From NCBI GenBank assembly GCA_030632175.1, contig DAOVVG010000080.1, positions 1 to 8,835 of the forward strand: a DNA stretch of 8,835 nucleotides. The letters are read 5' to 3'. Position 1 is the first letter of the stretch, and each line of letters starts with the position of its first letter. The position numbers and the translations under genes are program-made. Origin of the DNA: Gammaproteobacteria bacterium. GTDB lineage: Bacteria > Pseudomonadota > Gammaproteobacteria > UBA9214. A model generated the notes under the pieces. It searched no databases, was not told the DNA's origin, and saw nothing but the letters and a program-made list of their open reading frames with translations. Below, piece after piece: positions 1-6,918 of the stretch.

Positions 1-1138
1 CCAGCTTCATGCCGCTGTCACTGGAATCAAGCACCCGGCATTCGGCGGTCTCAATCGCTTCCTGGCGAGATTCCGCCGCACTGTCCGAACCTCTCTGCGC
101 CACATAAACCAGGTAGTCATGAGTATGTTCCACGCCACGCAGCAGATTTATCCAGCGGCCATCCGGGTTACGCTGCTCCCTGCGCTTGTCTACACCCGCT
201 GTCTCCGGCAACAAGCGGCGCAGCACCATTGCCTCCGGACTTTGCATGCGCATTTTCGCCGGCGTCTTCGCCAGGCGTTCACGCACGGCCGCCAGTGCCG
301 CAGTGGCGTCCAGTATGTACGACTCCTTCCCTGCAACAGGTGCCTGCAAGCCGGCACACGGCAGCGGCAACGCATCGCTCTTCAGGTCAATCAGAAAGAA
401 TCCTTCACCCGTTCCTGACCAGTGGCTGCCGGGAACAATGCGGCAAAATTGCGCATGCTGCAGCAACACATCAAACAGCAGATCCACCTCGCCTTCCGCC
501 AGCCGAAACGGATCGGTGAGCGACAACAGCATGCTGGTCTGGTATATCGTCGCGATACTGGCAGACGTATCCGTGTCGGTGTTGCTGTCAATACAGCTGT
601 CCAGCAGTCCGTAATGACGTGCCAACCGGTATAGCTGATGCGATTCGGCAACCAGCAACGGCTGCACCTCACTGTAGAAGCGGTAACTGTCAAGCAGGGA
701 GAGCCCCAGCTGCTCCAGTGTACGGTTGATGGCTGGCCCCAGCAAAGGGTCCGGCTTACCCTCAACACCGGCATTGCAGACCTCGGTCACGACCAGCTTG
801 TAGCCGCCCGTGATACTTGCAAACAAGCGTTCAACACCATCAATAGCATCCTTGCGTTGCGACTTGGACAATGCCAGCTGGCGCAAATGTACCGGGTCTA
901 TTGTAAAGAGCAGGCGGTGCGCAGTGGCTCGGTAGACCTCCATGAACTGAAAGCGCTGCTCGACATCCAGTTTCTGCTCATTCAACGCATCCAGCGCGCT
1001 GAGAACAAGGCGCACGGTTTCCACTACATCCATCAGCGGCAGATTGGTCAGCCAGTACTGCAGACGTGCAACATCCCGTTCCACAGTCGGATCGTTATAG
1101 TCATGCTGCTTGGGTATAGACAGGTTCAGAAAATCCAT
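1..1138 (-). CDS. PilZ-like c-di-GMP receptor-type protein, partial (3' end cut by window edge)
   Basis: An open frame of 379 codons runs without a stop from an ATG at 1138 off the left edge. The product starts MDFLNLSIPKQ and has no signal peptide or membrane segment, so it is probably cytoplasmic. Residues about 20-120 are helical and contain a WLTNLPLMD motif at 29-37, followed by LNEQKLDVEQRF and a YRATAHRLL segment. I associate this arrangement with proteobacterial proteins that carry a divergent C-terminal PilZ domain. Near the cut end are an RxxxR-type motif (KRREQR, 318-323) and DSSDSG (371-376), which fits the (D/N)xSxxG signature of PilZ domains. The spacing between the two, about 50 residues, is longer than in canonical PilZ, so c-di-GMP binding is an inference. 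The gene begins 28 bp after gspN on the same strand and may be the last gene of the T2SS transcript. Only a weak ribosome site (GGTGG) precedes the ATG. The coding frame is solid; the family call is moderate. Confidence 0.6.
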   Translation of the reverse strand, partial: MDFLNLSIPKQHDYNDPTVERDVARLQYWLTNLPLMDVVETVRLVLSALDALNEQKLDVEQRFQFMEVYRATAHRLLFTIDPVHLRQLALSKSQRKDAIDGVERLFASITGGYKLVVTEVCNAGVEGKPDPLLGPAINRTLEQLGLSLLDSYRFYSEVQPLLVAESHQLYRLARHYGLLDSCIDSNTDTDTSASIATIYQTSMLLSLTDPFRLAEGEVDLLFDVLLQHAQFCRIVPGSHWSGTGEGFFLIDLKSDALPLPCAGLQAPVAGKESYILDATAALAAVRERLAKTPAKMRMQSPEAMVLRRLLPETAGVDKRREQRNPDGRWINLLRGVEHTHDYLVYVAQRGSDSAAESRQEAIETAECRVLDSSDSGMKL

Positions 1139-1166
1139 CGTGCCACCAGTACTGCAGCTCCGTCCG

Positions 1167-1913
1167 CTAGAACTGACCCGACTGCTCTATCAGGTAATCG
1201 CCATTGGGCTGCATACGGGCTGTATGTTCCAGCATATCGAGCGTTTCCGCAGCGACGTCAGGCCCCGGATGCAGCGTAAGATTGAGCCGGTATCCACCGG
1301 CCGGCAACAGCGACAGTTCACCGGAAGCATCCAGTTCACCGCCCTCGGTTACCTCGCCGACCAGCGTCCCGTTGTTGCCCTGCACATCTATCTGAAGCTG
1401 ACCAAGCACCATATTCACGGGTTCCAGAATAACCGCATCCTGCCATGCAAGCTGCCCGGTGGTCGCATCAGAGAACACATCACTCACATCTATTTCCTTA
1501 AAATCCAGTAACAGCTCTCCGCTGGTTAGTATCTCGACCGGAGAATAGTGATTGAGTATCCGGTCGGGCAGCAGCGCCAGTTCCAGATTCTGCACATAAG
1601 CACGACCAATCAGCGTTATGCCGGCTACAAGCTGCCCGGAATTAGCCGGGTGCGTCAGCTCAATCAGGTATTCGATCCTGCCTAACAGTAATGCAACCGG
1701 ACGGAATTGCCAGTGCATGCTTCCCAGATCCAGGTCTTGCCAGACAACCCGACCGGCCTTCCCTGAAAACACAGAACCGGACACTGCCAGAATAGACAAA
1801 TCGGAAACCCGTTCTTCCATTATTCCGGTAACGCGAGCCGCTGGAAACGTGGTTACGAGTATCAGCAGGTAAGCGGCAACGCCCAGCGCAAGCAACCGCC
1901 ATGCACGTTGCAC
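1167..1913 (-). CDS. gspN: Type II secretion system protein N (GspN)
   Basis: This encodes a 248-residue protein, a typical GspN length. Residues 5-23 form an N-terminal membrane anchor (LLALGVAAYLLILVTTFP) and the rest would be periplasmic. The family signature is visible: SGSVFSGKAG at 45-54, then LGSMHWQFRP at 63-72 and VALLLGRIEY at 73-82. The remainder looks like alternating beta strands. GspN is an accessory inner-membrane T2SS subunit found only in some systems, and its exact role is unsettled. The start is GTG at 1913, overlapping the last base of the gspM TAG stop (TAGTG). A GGAGG ribosome site about ten bases upstream lies inside gspM. This implies translational coupling to gspM. 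No internal break is seen. Its position after gspL-gspM supports the call. Confidence 0.88.
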   Translation of the reverse strand: MQRAWRLLALGVAAYLLILVTTFPAARVTGIMEERVSDLSILAVSGSVFSGKAGRVVWQDLDLGSMHWQFRPVALLLGRIEYLIELTHPANSGQLVAGITLIGRAYVQNLELALLPDRILNHYSPVEILTSGELLLDFKEIDVSDVFSDATTGQLAWQDAVILEPVNMVLGQLQIDVQGNNGTLVGEVTEGGELDASGELSLLPAGGYRLNLTLHPGPDVAAETLDMLEHTARMQPNGDYLIEQSGQF

Positions 1914-2401
1914 TATAGCGCGGCCTCCAGGGTCAGGCGTGCATTGACCCGCCCCGCCACTTCGTTGCGCTCCAGGGTTACGCTATCTGCGTCAACCCCG
2001 TGCCGCGTACTCAGGGTGCCCAGCCATTTAATGAAAACATCAAAGGTAGCGCCATCCAGCCAGACGCGCACACTGTTACTGCCTTCCGGCTCAACGCGCT
2101 TCAGTGCAGGTCCGAGGCCAGCGGCCCGTGCCGTGCTGTCCGTAACAGACAGCAGTGAACGCCCCCCCAGTCCCTGTGCTGCAGCACCGCCGCTGCTTCT
2201 CAGGCGCTGGATTTTTTGCGCGCTGCCCTGCATCCAGACAACCGTCTCCCGCTGCTCGGCAACACTCTGCTGGAGTGACTGGTAACCGGAACGAATGGGA
2301 GCCAGCACCAGAACATATATCAGCAATAGCAACAGCAGCACCCCGCCAACAGCGAGCATCATGCGTTCCTTCGGTTCCAGTTTATCCAGCCAGTCCTTCA
2401 T
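1913..2401 (-). CDS. gspM: Type II secretion system protein M (GspM)
   Basis: This encodes a 162-residue bitopic inner-membrane protein. The short cytoplasmic start MKDWLDKLEPKERMML matches the usual WLxxLxPRER-type GspM N-terminus. It is followed by one hydrophobic segment at about 15-34 (rich in Leu and Val), a coiled-coil-prone stretch at 40-68, and a periplasmic ferredoxin-like domain. Residues 82-93 (SLLSVTDSTARA) and the FIKWLGTL segment near 123-130 are typical of the family. In known systems GspM pairs with GspL and supports the assembly platform that links the GspE ATPase to the pseudopilus. The start ATG at 2401 overlaps the gspL stop (ATGA), and the end overlaps the gspN start by one base. 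This is a tightly coupled L-M-N unit. Length and motifs are normal. Confidence 0.93.
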   Translation of the reverse strand: MKDWLDKLEPKERMMLAVGGVLLLLLLIYVLVLAPIRSGYQSLQQSVAEQRETVVWMQGSAQKIQRLRSSGGAAAQGLGGRSLLSVTDSTARAAGLGPALKRVEPEGSNSVRVWLDGATFDVFIKWLGTLSTRHGVDADSVTLERNEVAGRVNARLTLEAAL

Positions 2402-3618
2402 GTGCCCTTTGCCTCGATGCGCAGCCTGCTTTGCACGCGCTGATCCTTGCCAGTAGTCGCTGTCTGGATTTCTACATCCAGTTTCCCCGGCTGCATCAGC
2501 GCCTGCTTCAGCTGGTCAAGTAATTGCAAATTGGCAACCGTAAGATCCACATCAAGCCTGCCGGCCCGGAAGGTAGCAGCACTGATTTCCACACCCTGCA
2601 TGCCCTTCAACACGGAACCTGACAGGCCCAGCAAACTCAGGAAACCGCCACCCGCACCTGCCCTGCGCTGCAGACTGTCCAGCTGCTGCTGCATCTGTAC
2701 ACGCGGATTCACTATCCGTTTGGTCTCCGGCAACGCCTTTCTGAAAGTCTCTTCAATCTGTGCATTCAGCTGATCACGCTCGCGGCTGAGACGATAATAA
2801 TCAACCCCCATCACGATATTGCTGATCAACACGCCGACCACCAGCAATGCGGCCGCGGCACGCCAGGGGCGCAACACCCGCATCCAGTCTCCGGCACGAC
2901 TGTAATCGCCCTGCAGCAGATTAATGGCCTTCGCATCAATACCACCTGCGAATACAGTCAGCGGATCGCCCGAGTAGGCTTCCACCTGTGTCTCCCCCAT
3001 GAATCCGGCGGTATCCGGCTGCAGATTGTCCTGTCGCACATACAAATGCAACGCGGGCAGCTGTTCGTCTTCATCTACTTTTTGCAACGCCAGCAGCATA
3101 CCGAGGTTGTCGCTGTCGACAGCATAGCCGGCAACACTGCCGGTGCGCACCAGCGCAACATCATTCTCGACCAGCACACTGGTTTCATTGCCGGCATACG
3201 GAATTGCCAGCATCTCGGGAACCACCTGCTGGACATCAAGACCCACATCGGTGAACGCCTCCAGCAACAATTCCATGTACGCCCTGTTGATAACAGCTAC
3301 CGGCCACTCGCCCTCGTCCATGTCCGCACCAACCGCAAAGTGCAGATTTTCCACCTCATCGGACAACTGTTCCTCAAGTGCAAAGGGAACAGCCCGCAGC
3401 AGCTTCTGTCGACTGCGTCCGGGAATATTCACCCGCGTCAACAGGCAGTCCTTGCCCGGGGCCAATACCACCACGCGCAGGCCAGCCGCTTCACCCGCCG
3501 CGTCGGCCAACGAGCCGGCATGGATACTGCCCTGCGGCTGCCCGGTGCTGTCCAGCCGCAGCCAGCGCCAGCTGTCTCCCTCAAGGGAATCTTTCCTTAA
3601 TAACAAAGTGTTACGCAT
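2398..3618 (-). CDS. gspL: Type II secretion system protein L (GspL)
   Basis: This encodes a 406-residue inner-membrane platform protein. Residues 1-250 form the cytoplasmic actin-like domain that docks the GspE ATPase. The family core is clear: VVVLAPGKDCLLTRVNIP at 49-66, then LLRAVPFALEEQLSDEVENLHFA at 73-95, and INLLQGDY at 232-239 just before the membrane. One transmembrane segment lies at about 253-271. It is followed by a coiled-coil-prone linker (273-322) and a periplasmic ferredoxin-like domain (about 330-404) that would pair with GspM. The start is ATG at 3618; its ribosome site is weak. An 87-bp gap separates it from gspK, the longest gap inside the gsp block, so a separate transcription start is possible. 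The stop overlaps the gspM ATG. Length is as expected for GspL. Confidence 0.95.
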   Translation of the reverse strand: MRNTLLLRKDSLEGDSWRWLRLDSTGQPQGSIHAGSLADAAGEAAGLRVVVLAPGKDCLLTRVNIPGRSRQKLLRAVPFALEEQLSDEVENLHFAVGADMDEGEWPVAVINRAYMELLLEAFTDVGLDVQQVVPEMLAIPYAGNETSVLVENDVALVRTGSVAGYAVDSDNLGMLLALQKVDEDEQLPALHLYVRQDNLQPDTAGFMGETQVEAYSGDPLTVFAGGIDAKAINLLQGDYSRAGDWMRVLRPWRAAAALLVVGVLISNIVMGVDYYRLSRERDQLNAQIEETFRKALPETKRIVNPRVQMQQQLDSLQRRAGAGGGFLSLLGLSGSVLKGMQGVEISAATFRAGRLDVDLTVANLQLLDQLKQALMQPGKLDVEIQTATTGKDQRVQSRLRIEAKGT

Positions 3619-3705
3619 TCATAATGCCCAGAATCTACAGTGCCCGTTATCCTAGCAGAAAACATTCCTGAAAATAGGTTCCCGGCAAAACAATTAGCCT
3701 GCTCA
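3619..3705 (-). other. gspK-gspL intergenic gap, possible internal promoter
   Basis: This 87-bp spacer is the longest gap within the gsp block and is more AT-rich than the flanking genes. Reading on the minus strand it contains AATTGTTTTGCC near the gspK end, then CTGCTAGGATAACGG, where TAGGAT could act as a -10 box about 45 bases ahead of the gspL ATG. No good -35 box sits at 16-18 bp from it. No rho-independent terminator is visible. Whether it is just a long spacer or drives gspL-M-N separately cannot be settled from sequence. Confidence 0.25.
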
Positions 3706-4701
3706 TCAAAGCCGCCGGCGGGTACGTATGCGGGATATCACCTGCGGCTGCTGATCGCCACGCCAGACCAGACTCTCCAGCTGCGCCTGTCCACGTCCCA
3801 CACGGGTAGCCGTCAACACGTTAAACCAGTCACTGGTGATATCCACATCGATTTCCAGGTCCAGCCCGGCCAGGGCACCGTGCTCTAAAAAGGTATCCAG
3901 ATCGGCAAAGCCATCCTCGCCCCGATCAGTAATCAGCTGTTCAACCGCACTGTCATCCAGCTCCTTGTGCAAGGCTCTCAGCACCACGGGTGTTGCCGTA
4001 TTGATGTTAATCGTGGTCTCCTCTTCAGGCAGCGCGCTAATGTGCGGTTGAAGCACCGCTATCACTTCCGGTGTAAAACCCTGCACCAGGCGCAACTCAC
4101 TGATGCTGACCATGGGCCGGTTTGCCGCCCGATAAGGCGGGTCAGCCAGCAAATAGATATCGTCCTCGGCACCGTCCGGAAAGGTGGTGTTGATATCGGC
4201 ATCAAGCCAGTCCAGTAAAGCCGGTGCCAGCGCGGGTTCCAGGTCGAGCACATCGAGCAGGCGCTTGAAATAGGCAAGCTGTTCAGCATCCACGGCCGAC
4301 TCCGCATCGGTCGGCTCGCCGTCGTCGACAATCAGGTTGTTAATATTGAAACGCCCCTGCAAGTCCTCGATACGCCCGTTAACAAAACCCCCTTCAACAG
4401 CAATCGGCGGCAACGCGGTCGCCCAGTCCTCGCCCAGGGAATCGTACTCACTCTCTGCCTGATCACGGCGCAGAATCACATAGGCCCAGCTTTCCGCAGC
4501 AACCGCATAGGCATAGGCCTGCTCGCCATTTAGCAGGTTACCGGTGCGACGCAAATCGACTTGTAACCGTGTAGCCATCGCCACAGCCGCCACGGTGGCC
4601 AGACTGACGACCAGCAAGGCGGTTATCAGTGCCACTCCCCGTTGACGGTCACTGCCGACCCCGCTTCCTGAACCGCTGTTCATTAACATGATCGCATTCA
4701 T
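3706..4701 (-). CDS. gspK: Type II secretion minor pseudopilin K (GspK)
   Basis: This encodes a 331-residue large minor pseudopilin expected at the pseudopilus tip with GspI and GspJ. The prepilin peptidase site is RQRG|VALITALLVV, with Gly22 at -1 and Val23 at +1. Position +5 is Thr instead of Glu, which is normal for GspK. The hydrophobic helix spans about 23-45. Further signatures are DLQGRFNINNL (113-123), WLDAD followed by PDGAEDDIYL (165-184), PPYRAANRPM then SISELRLVQGF (188-209), and ININTA (231-236). The acidic run at 175-181 is where the family binds calcium. The leader of 22 residues is longer than in its neighbours and contains a Ser/Gly repeat at 9-17. Starting at Met5 or Met7 would shorten it, but AAGG five bases before the ATG at 4701 supports Met1. 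It lies 28 bp after gspJ. Confidence 0.95.
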   Translation of the reverse strand: MNAIMLMNSGSGSGVGSDRQRGVALITALLVVSLATVAAVAMATRLQVDLRRTGNLLNGEQAYAYAVAAESWAYVILRRDQAESEYDSLGEDWATALPPIAVEGGFVNGRIEDLQGRFNINNLIVDDGEPTDAESAVDAEQLAYFKRLLDVLDLEPALAPALLDWLDADINTTFPDGAEDDIYLLADPPYRAANRPMVSISELRLVQGFTPEVIAVLQPHISALPEEETTININTATPVVLRALHKELDDSAVEQLITDRGEDGFADLDTFLEHGALAGLDLEIDVDITSDWFNVLTATRVGRGQAQLESLVWRGDQQPQVISRIRTRRRL

Positions 4702-4729
4702 TTCAACCTTACGGAACAGTGATAATTCA

Positions 4730-5353
4730 TCAGGGTAACTGGAACAGCCACACCAGGGTTCCGTACATTTTGTGTTCTATCGTCACTTCAACAGCCTTCG
4801 GCAACGCCGGCAATCCAAGCAAGCCTTCGGCAACTTCGTTATCGACCAGGTCAGCTGCATCCGGCCATTGCTCTTTCCAGACATCATTGCTTTCCAGGTA
4901 ACGCAGCTGCAAACGTTCAACGTCTTCAATCAGTGGCTGTTTTAACGGTTCACTGTCCTGCGCACGGTCCAGCACCGACCAGGTATAACGCACCAGCTGC
5001 TGTTCTTCGTAGGCATAGCCAATACGTTGCAGGGTACTGCGCTGCCGACCGGCCGGATTGCGCCAGCCACCCCGGGTCAGTCGCAGTGTATCGCCGCCGA
5101 TCAGGGGCTGCTGTGCATCACCAAACTCATCCCGAACAATGCGCGGCACAATCTGCTCGATATCCCGCTGCATCACCAGGTACATCTTCTGCAGCTCACC
5201 GAGACGGTCAGCTGCCTGTTCCGTGTACGACTGCTGTACCAGCACGGCCTGCAGACCGCCATAGGACATGGCCGCCAGCAAACCGAATATAGCCAGCGCC
5301 ACCAGCAACTCCAGCAGGGTGAAACCACGACAGACTGCCGGCCCGGAACGCAT
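4730..5353 (-). CDS. gspJ: Type II secretion minor pseudopilin J (GspJ)
   Basis: This encodes a 207-residue minor pseudopilin. The leader ends CRG at residue 10, followed by FTLLELLVALAIFGLLAAMSYGGL, with Phe at +1 and Glu at +5, as required for cleavage and N-methylation by the prepilin peptidase. The GspJ hallmark LTRGGWRNPAGR lies at 92-103, followed by LQRIGYAYEEQQLVRYTW (108-125). A C-terminal region with VEVTIEH (188-194) is usual. GspJ binds GspI and GspK in the tip complex, which is thought to prime pseudopilus assembly. The ATG at 5353 shares its first base with the end of the gspI stop (TAATG), and a G-rich stretch just upstream can serve as ribosome site. Length is normal and no defect is visible. 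Confidence 0.95.
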   Translation of the reverse strand: MRSGPAVCRGFTLLELLVALAIFGLLAAMSYGGLQAVLVQQSYTEQAADRLGELQKMYLVMQRDIEQIVPRIVRDEFGDAQQPLIGGDTLRLTRGGWRNPAGRQRSTLQRIGYAYEEQQLVRYTWSVLDRAQDSEPLKQPLIEDVERLQLRYLESNDVWKEQWPDAADLVDNEVAEGLLGLPALPKAVEVTIEHKMYGTLVWLFQLP

Positions 5354-5736
5354 TAGCCCCCCGGCTGCCGCAGGAAACCGCTAAGCACAGAAACCGGGTT
5401 CTCGTCATCATCCGAATCCACCGGGTATACCTCGACATCCAGCCGCCGCAATTCCGACTCTTCGGTCTGGGAAATACGTGTCAGCCAGCGCCATTCCTGG
5501 TTGCCCATCTCCTGGGTACCCTTGCGTTCGCCGACCGACAACCATTCACCCTCGACCTGGAACTGCACCAGAACATTGCGTGCCACCCACATCGCCATGG
5601 TGCGGTCGCGCAGATAGGACTGGTTGCTGGTGTAGTCACTGGTCGCCTTGATGACCGCGCCCATGGACAGTGCCAGCACGGCGAGCGCGATCAACACTTC
5701 CAGCAGGGTGAAACCACGCAGACAGTGACGACTCAC
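5353..5736 (-). CDS. gspI: Type II secretion minor pseudopilin I (GspI)
   Basis: This encodes a 127-residue minor pseudopilin. The very short leader MSRHCLRG is followed by FTLLEVLIALAVLALSMGAVIKA: Gly8 at -1, Phe at +1, Glu at +5, hydrophobic helix about 9-31. The GspI signature TMAMWVARNVL (46-56) follows. It would nucleate the GspI-J-K tip complex in the inner membrane. The start codon is GTG at 5736, read from a GTGA overlap with the gspH stop; GAGG seven bases upstream is the best ribosome site in the block and fixes this start. The end overlaps the gspJ ATG (TAATG), so H, I and J are probably translationally coupled. The tail is acidic at 108-112 (DSDDDE) and ends in a short non-conserved stretch. 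Confidence 0.94.
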   Translation of the reverse strand: MSRHCLRGFTLLEVLIALAVLALSMGAVIKATSDYTSNQSYLRDRTMAMWVARNVLVQFQVEGEWLSVGERKGTQEMGNQEWRWLTRISQTEESELRRLDVEVYPVDSDDDENPVSVLSGFLRQPGG

Positions 5737-6299
5737 AGGGTTTCCTCAACTTCCCAGGTCACCTTGCCAAGTAAGGTAGCATTCAGGTGATAGCGATAAT
5801 CGCTTTGCAGGGACAAGAAGGTGGCTGCAAACGGTGTCATCTCGCCACTGGAGAGAATAAAGACCTGTGGTGTCAGGCTGTCATCGCCTTCTTCCGCGTC
5901 CTCCCCGGCATCTTCCCCGGTCATGACGTTCAACTCGGGTGGTTCGCCTTCGACTTCAAGGCGCAATTCAATATCTGCCGGCAGGCTGTAGGCCTTTAAC
6001 AGCCCGTCATCTCCCGATGACTGCCAACCGCCACCGTCCTGCAGCACAAGGAATTCGTAGCCATTGTCGGTGAAGTTCACCGCCAGCTCTTCACCACGCA
6101 GCACCGCTTCATCTCCGGCAAGCTCCAGCAAGGTAGCCAGGCGACGGGTTTCCTGCTCCATCAGTTCACTGATGCTATCGCCGCTCAGGGACAGCACTGC
6201 AAAACTGAAGATGATCCCGATCAGCACCAGGACCACCATCAGTTCCAGCAGGGTGAATCCGGCTGATCGCTTGAGCACTGCTACAGGTCGAACTGGCAT
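5733..6299 (-). CDS. gspH: Type II secretion minor pseudopilin H (GspH)
   Basis: This encodes a 188-residue minor pseudopilin. The leader of 14 residues ends RSAG and is followed by FTLLELMVVLVLIGIIFSFAVLSL, with Phe at +1 and Glu at +5. Position, size and the segment ETRRLATLLELAGDEAVLRGEELAV (50-74) identify GspH: this helix and RGEEL are typical of the family. The globular domain is beta-rich and ends YRYHLNATLLGKVTWE (168-183). It carries an unusual acidic insert, GEDAGEDAEEGDD, at 128-140, presumably in a surface loop. GspH is thought to join the GspI-J-K tip to the GspG shaft. The ATG at 6299 lies five bases after the gspG TAA; its ribosome site is weak, suggesting coupled translation. 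Confidence 0.93.
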   Translation of the reverse strand: MPVRPVAVLKRSAGFTLLELMVVLVLIGIIFSFAVLSLSGDSISELMEQETRRLATLLELAGDEAVLRGEELAVNFTDNGYEFLVLQDGGGWQSSGDDGLLKAYSLPADIELRLEVEGEPPELNVMTGEDAGEDAEEGDDSLTPQVFILSSGEMTPFAATFLSLQSDYRYHLNATLLGKVTWEVEETL

Positions 6300-6304
6300 G
6301 CAGC

Positions 6305-6727
6305 TTATTGCAGTCTCCAGTTCCCGATATCATCTTCGCTGGGTTGCTGGTCTACCCCCAAAGAGAACACATCAATGGTACCGTGCTCTCCGGGACTCAG
6401 GAACAGGTAGTCCTGATTCCACGGGTCTTTGGGCAAACGGTCAACATACCCCCCGGCCTTCCAGTTCGGTGGCTCCGGCGAGGTGGGTTTCTCCAACAAG
6501 GCTTCCAGTCCCTGGTCCGTGGTCGGATAGACAAAATTATCCAGCTTGTACAGATTCAATGCCGCTTCCAGTGCGCGAATATCCTGCTTCGCCTTGGTTA
6601 TCCGGGCCTGGTCCGGCCGATCCATGACCTTGGGTACCAGAATGGCTGCCAGGATGCCGAGGATGACAACCACAACCATCACTTCAATCAGGGTAAAACC
6701 GCTTTCCTTGTTAACGCTCGTTTTCAT
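6305..6727 (-). CDS. gspG: Type II secretion major pseudopilin G (GspG)
   Basis: This encodes a 140-residue major pseudopilin, the shaft subunit of the T2SS pseudopilus. The leader MKTSVNKESG is cut after Gly10. The mature protein begins FTLIEVMVVVVILGILAAILVPKVM, with Glu at +5. Family marks are RITKAKQDIRALEAALNLYKLDN (42-64), YPTTDQGLEALL (67-78), then YVDRLPKDPW and YLFLSPG (94-113). The C-terminal calcium loop reads DVFSLGVDQQPSEDDIGNW, a shortened form of the usual SLGADG...ADIGNW, keeping the key acidic residues. The start at 6727 gives the expected leader; an in-frame upstream ATG at 6787 would add 20 residues lacking prepilin features. The ribosome site is weak (AAGG about 11 bases away). 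It is the first gene of the block, with the 191-bp spacer upstream probably holding the promoter. Confidence 0.97.
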   Translation of the reverse strand: MKTSVNKESGFTLIEVMVVVVILGILAAILVPKVMDRPDQARITKAKQDIRALEAALNLYKLDNFVYPTTDQGLEALLEKPTSPEPPNWKAGGYVDRLPKDPWNQDYLFLSPGEHGTIDVFSLGVDQQPSEDDIGNWRLQ

Positions 6728-6748
6728 TGCTACATGCCTTGCTTGTTT

Positions 6749-6772
6749 AAAAGGCCCCGCCAACAGCCGGGG
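6749..6772 (-). terminator. Terminator-like hairpin just upstream of gspG
   Basis: On the minus strand CCCCG (6772-6768) pairs with CGGGG (6759-6755), around an eight-base loop. It is followed by CC and TTTT (6752-6749). The stem is short but GC-only and the U-tract is brief, so it is a weak intrinsic terminator or an attenuator. It lies 22 bases before the gspG ATG. It could end the upstream rubredoxin-DUF5063 transcript or sit in the gspG leader. Confidence 0.4.
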
Positions 6773-6773
6773 A

Positions 6774-6791
6774 ATAATACAGGTCATTCTA
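6774..6791 (-). promoter_or_regulatory. Possible -10 elements for the gsp operon
   Basis: Two -10-like hexamers lie upstream of gspG on the minus strand: TAGAAT (6791-6786) and TATTAT (6779-6774), each matching TATAAT at five of six bases. Neither has a recognisable -35 box at 16-18 bp, so an activator-dependent promoter or chance is possible. Starts from TATTAT would fall within the following hairpin. Confidence 0.2.
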
Positions 6792-6812
6792 AAGGTTTTG
6801 AGACCGGGGAAA

Positions 6813-6829
6813 CAGTGACAGGTTCACTG
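6813..6829 (-). other. Small inverted repeat in the gspG upstream spacer
   Basis: CAGTGA and TCACTG are perfect six-base arms around a five-base loop, followed on the minus strand by TTTCCCC. It may be a weak hairpin in the DUF5063 transcript tail or an operator-like dyad about 90 bases before gspG. Function cannot be assigned. Confidence 0.3.
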
Positions 6830-6897
6830 CCTGAATGGCGTGTTGGCTTATATCCGGCGCACAGAGCGACCGGTATCAGGCTGAATCGGGAGAATCA

Positions 6898-6916
6898 TCG
6901 CGGACGCGAGCCGCGA
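6898..6916 (-). other. GC-rich hairpin directly after the DUF5063 gene stop
   Basis: TCGCGG and CCGCGA form a perfect six-base stem with a seven-base loop, starting two bases after the stop codon at 6919-6921. No U-run follows on the minus strand, so it is not a standard intrinsic terminator. It may protect the 3' end of the message. Confidence 0.3.
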
Positions 6917-6918
6917 CT

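Noticed and set aside
391..774. 127-codon minus-strand open frame
   Set aside because: It is in a different frame inside the longer uninterrupted minus-strand gene from 1138. It is rich in Cys, Trp and Arg and shows no motif, so it is a shadow.
638..1279. 213-codon plus-strand open frame
   Set aside because: It lies antisense to the PilZ-like gene and gspN. Its composition is unlike a folded protein, and the minus frames have recognisable families or a longer uninterrupted frame.
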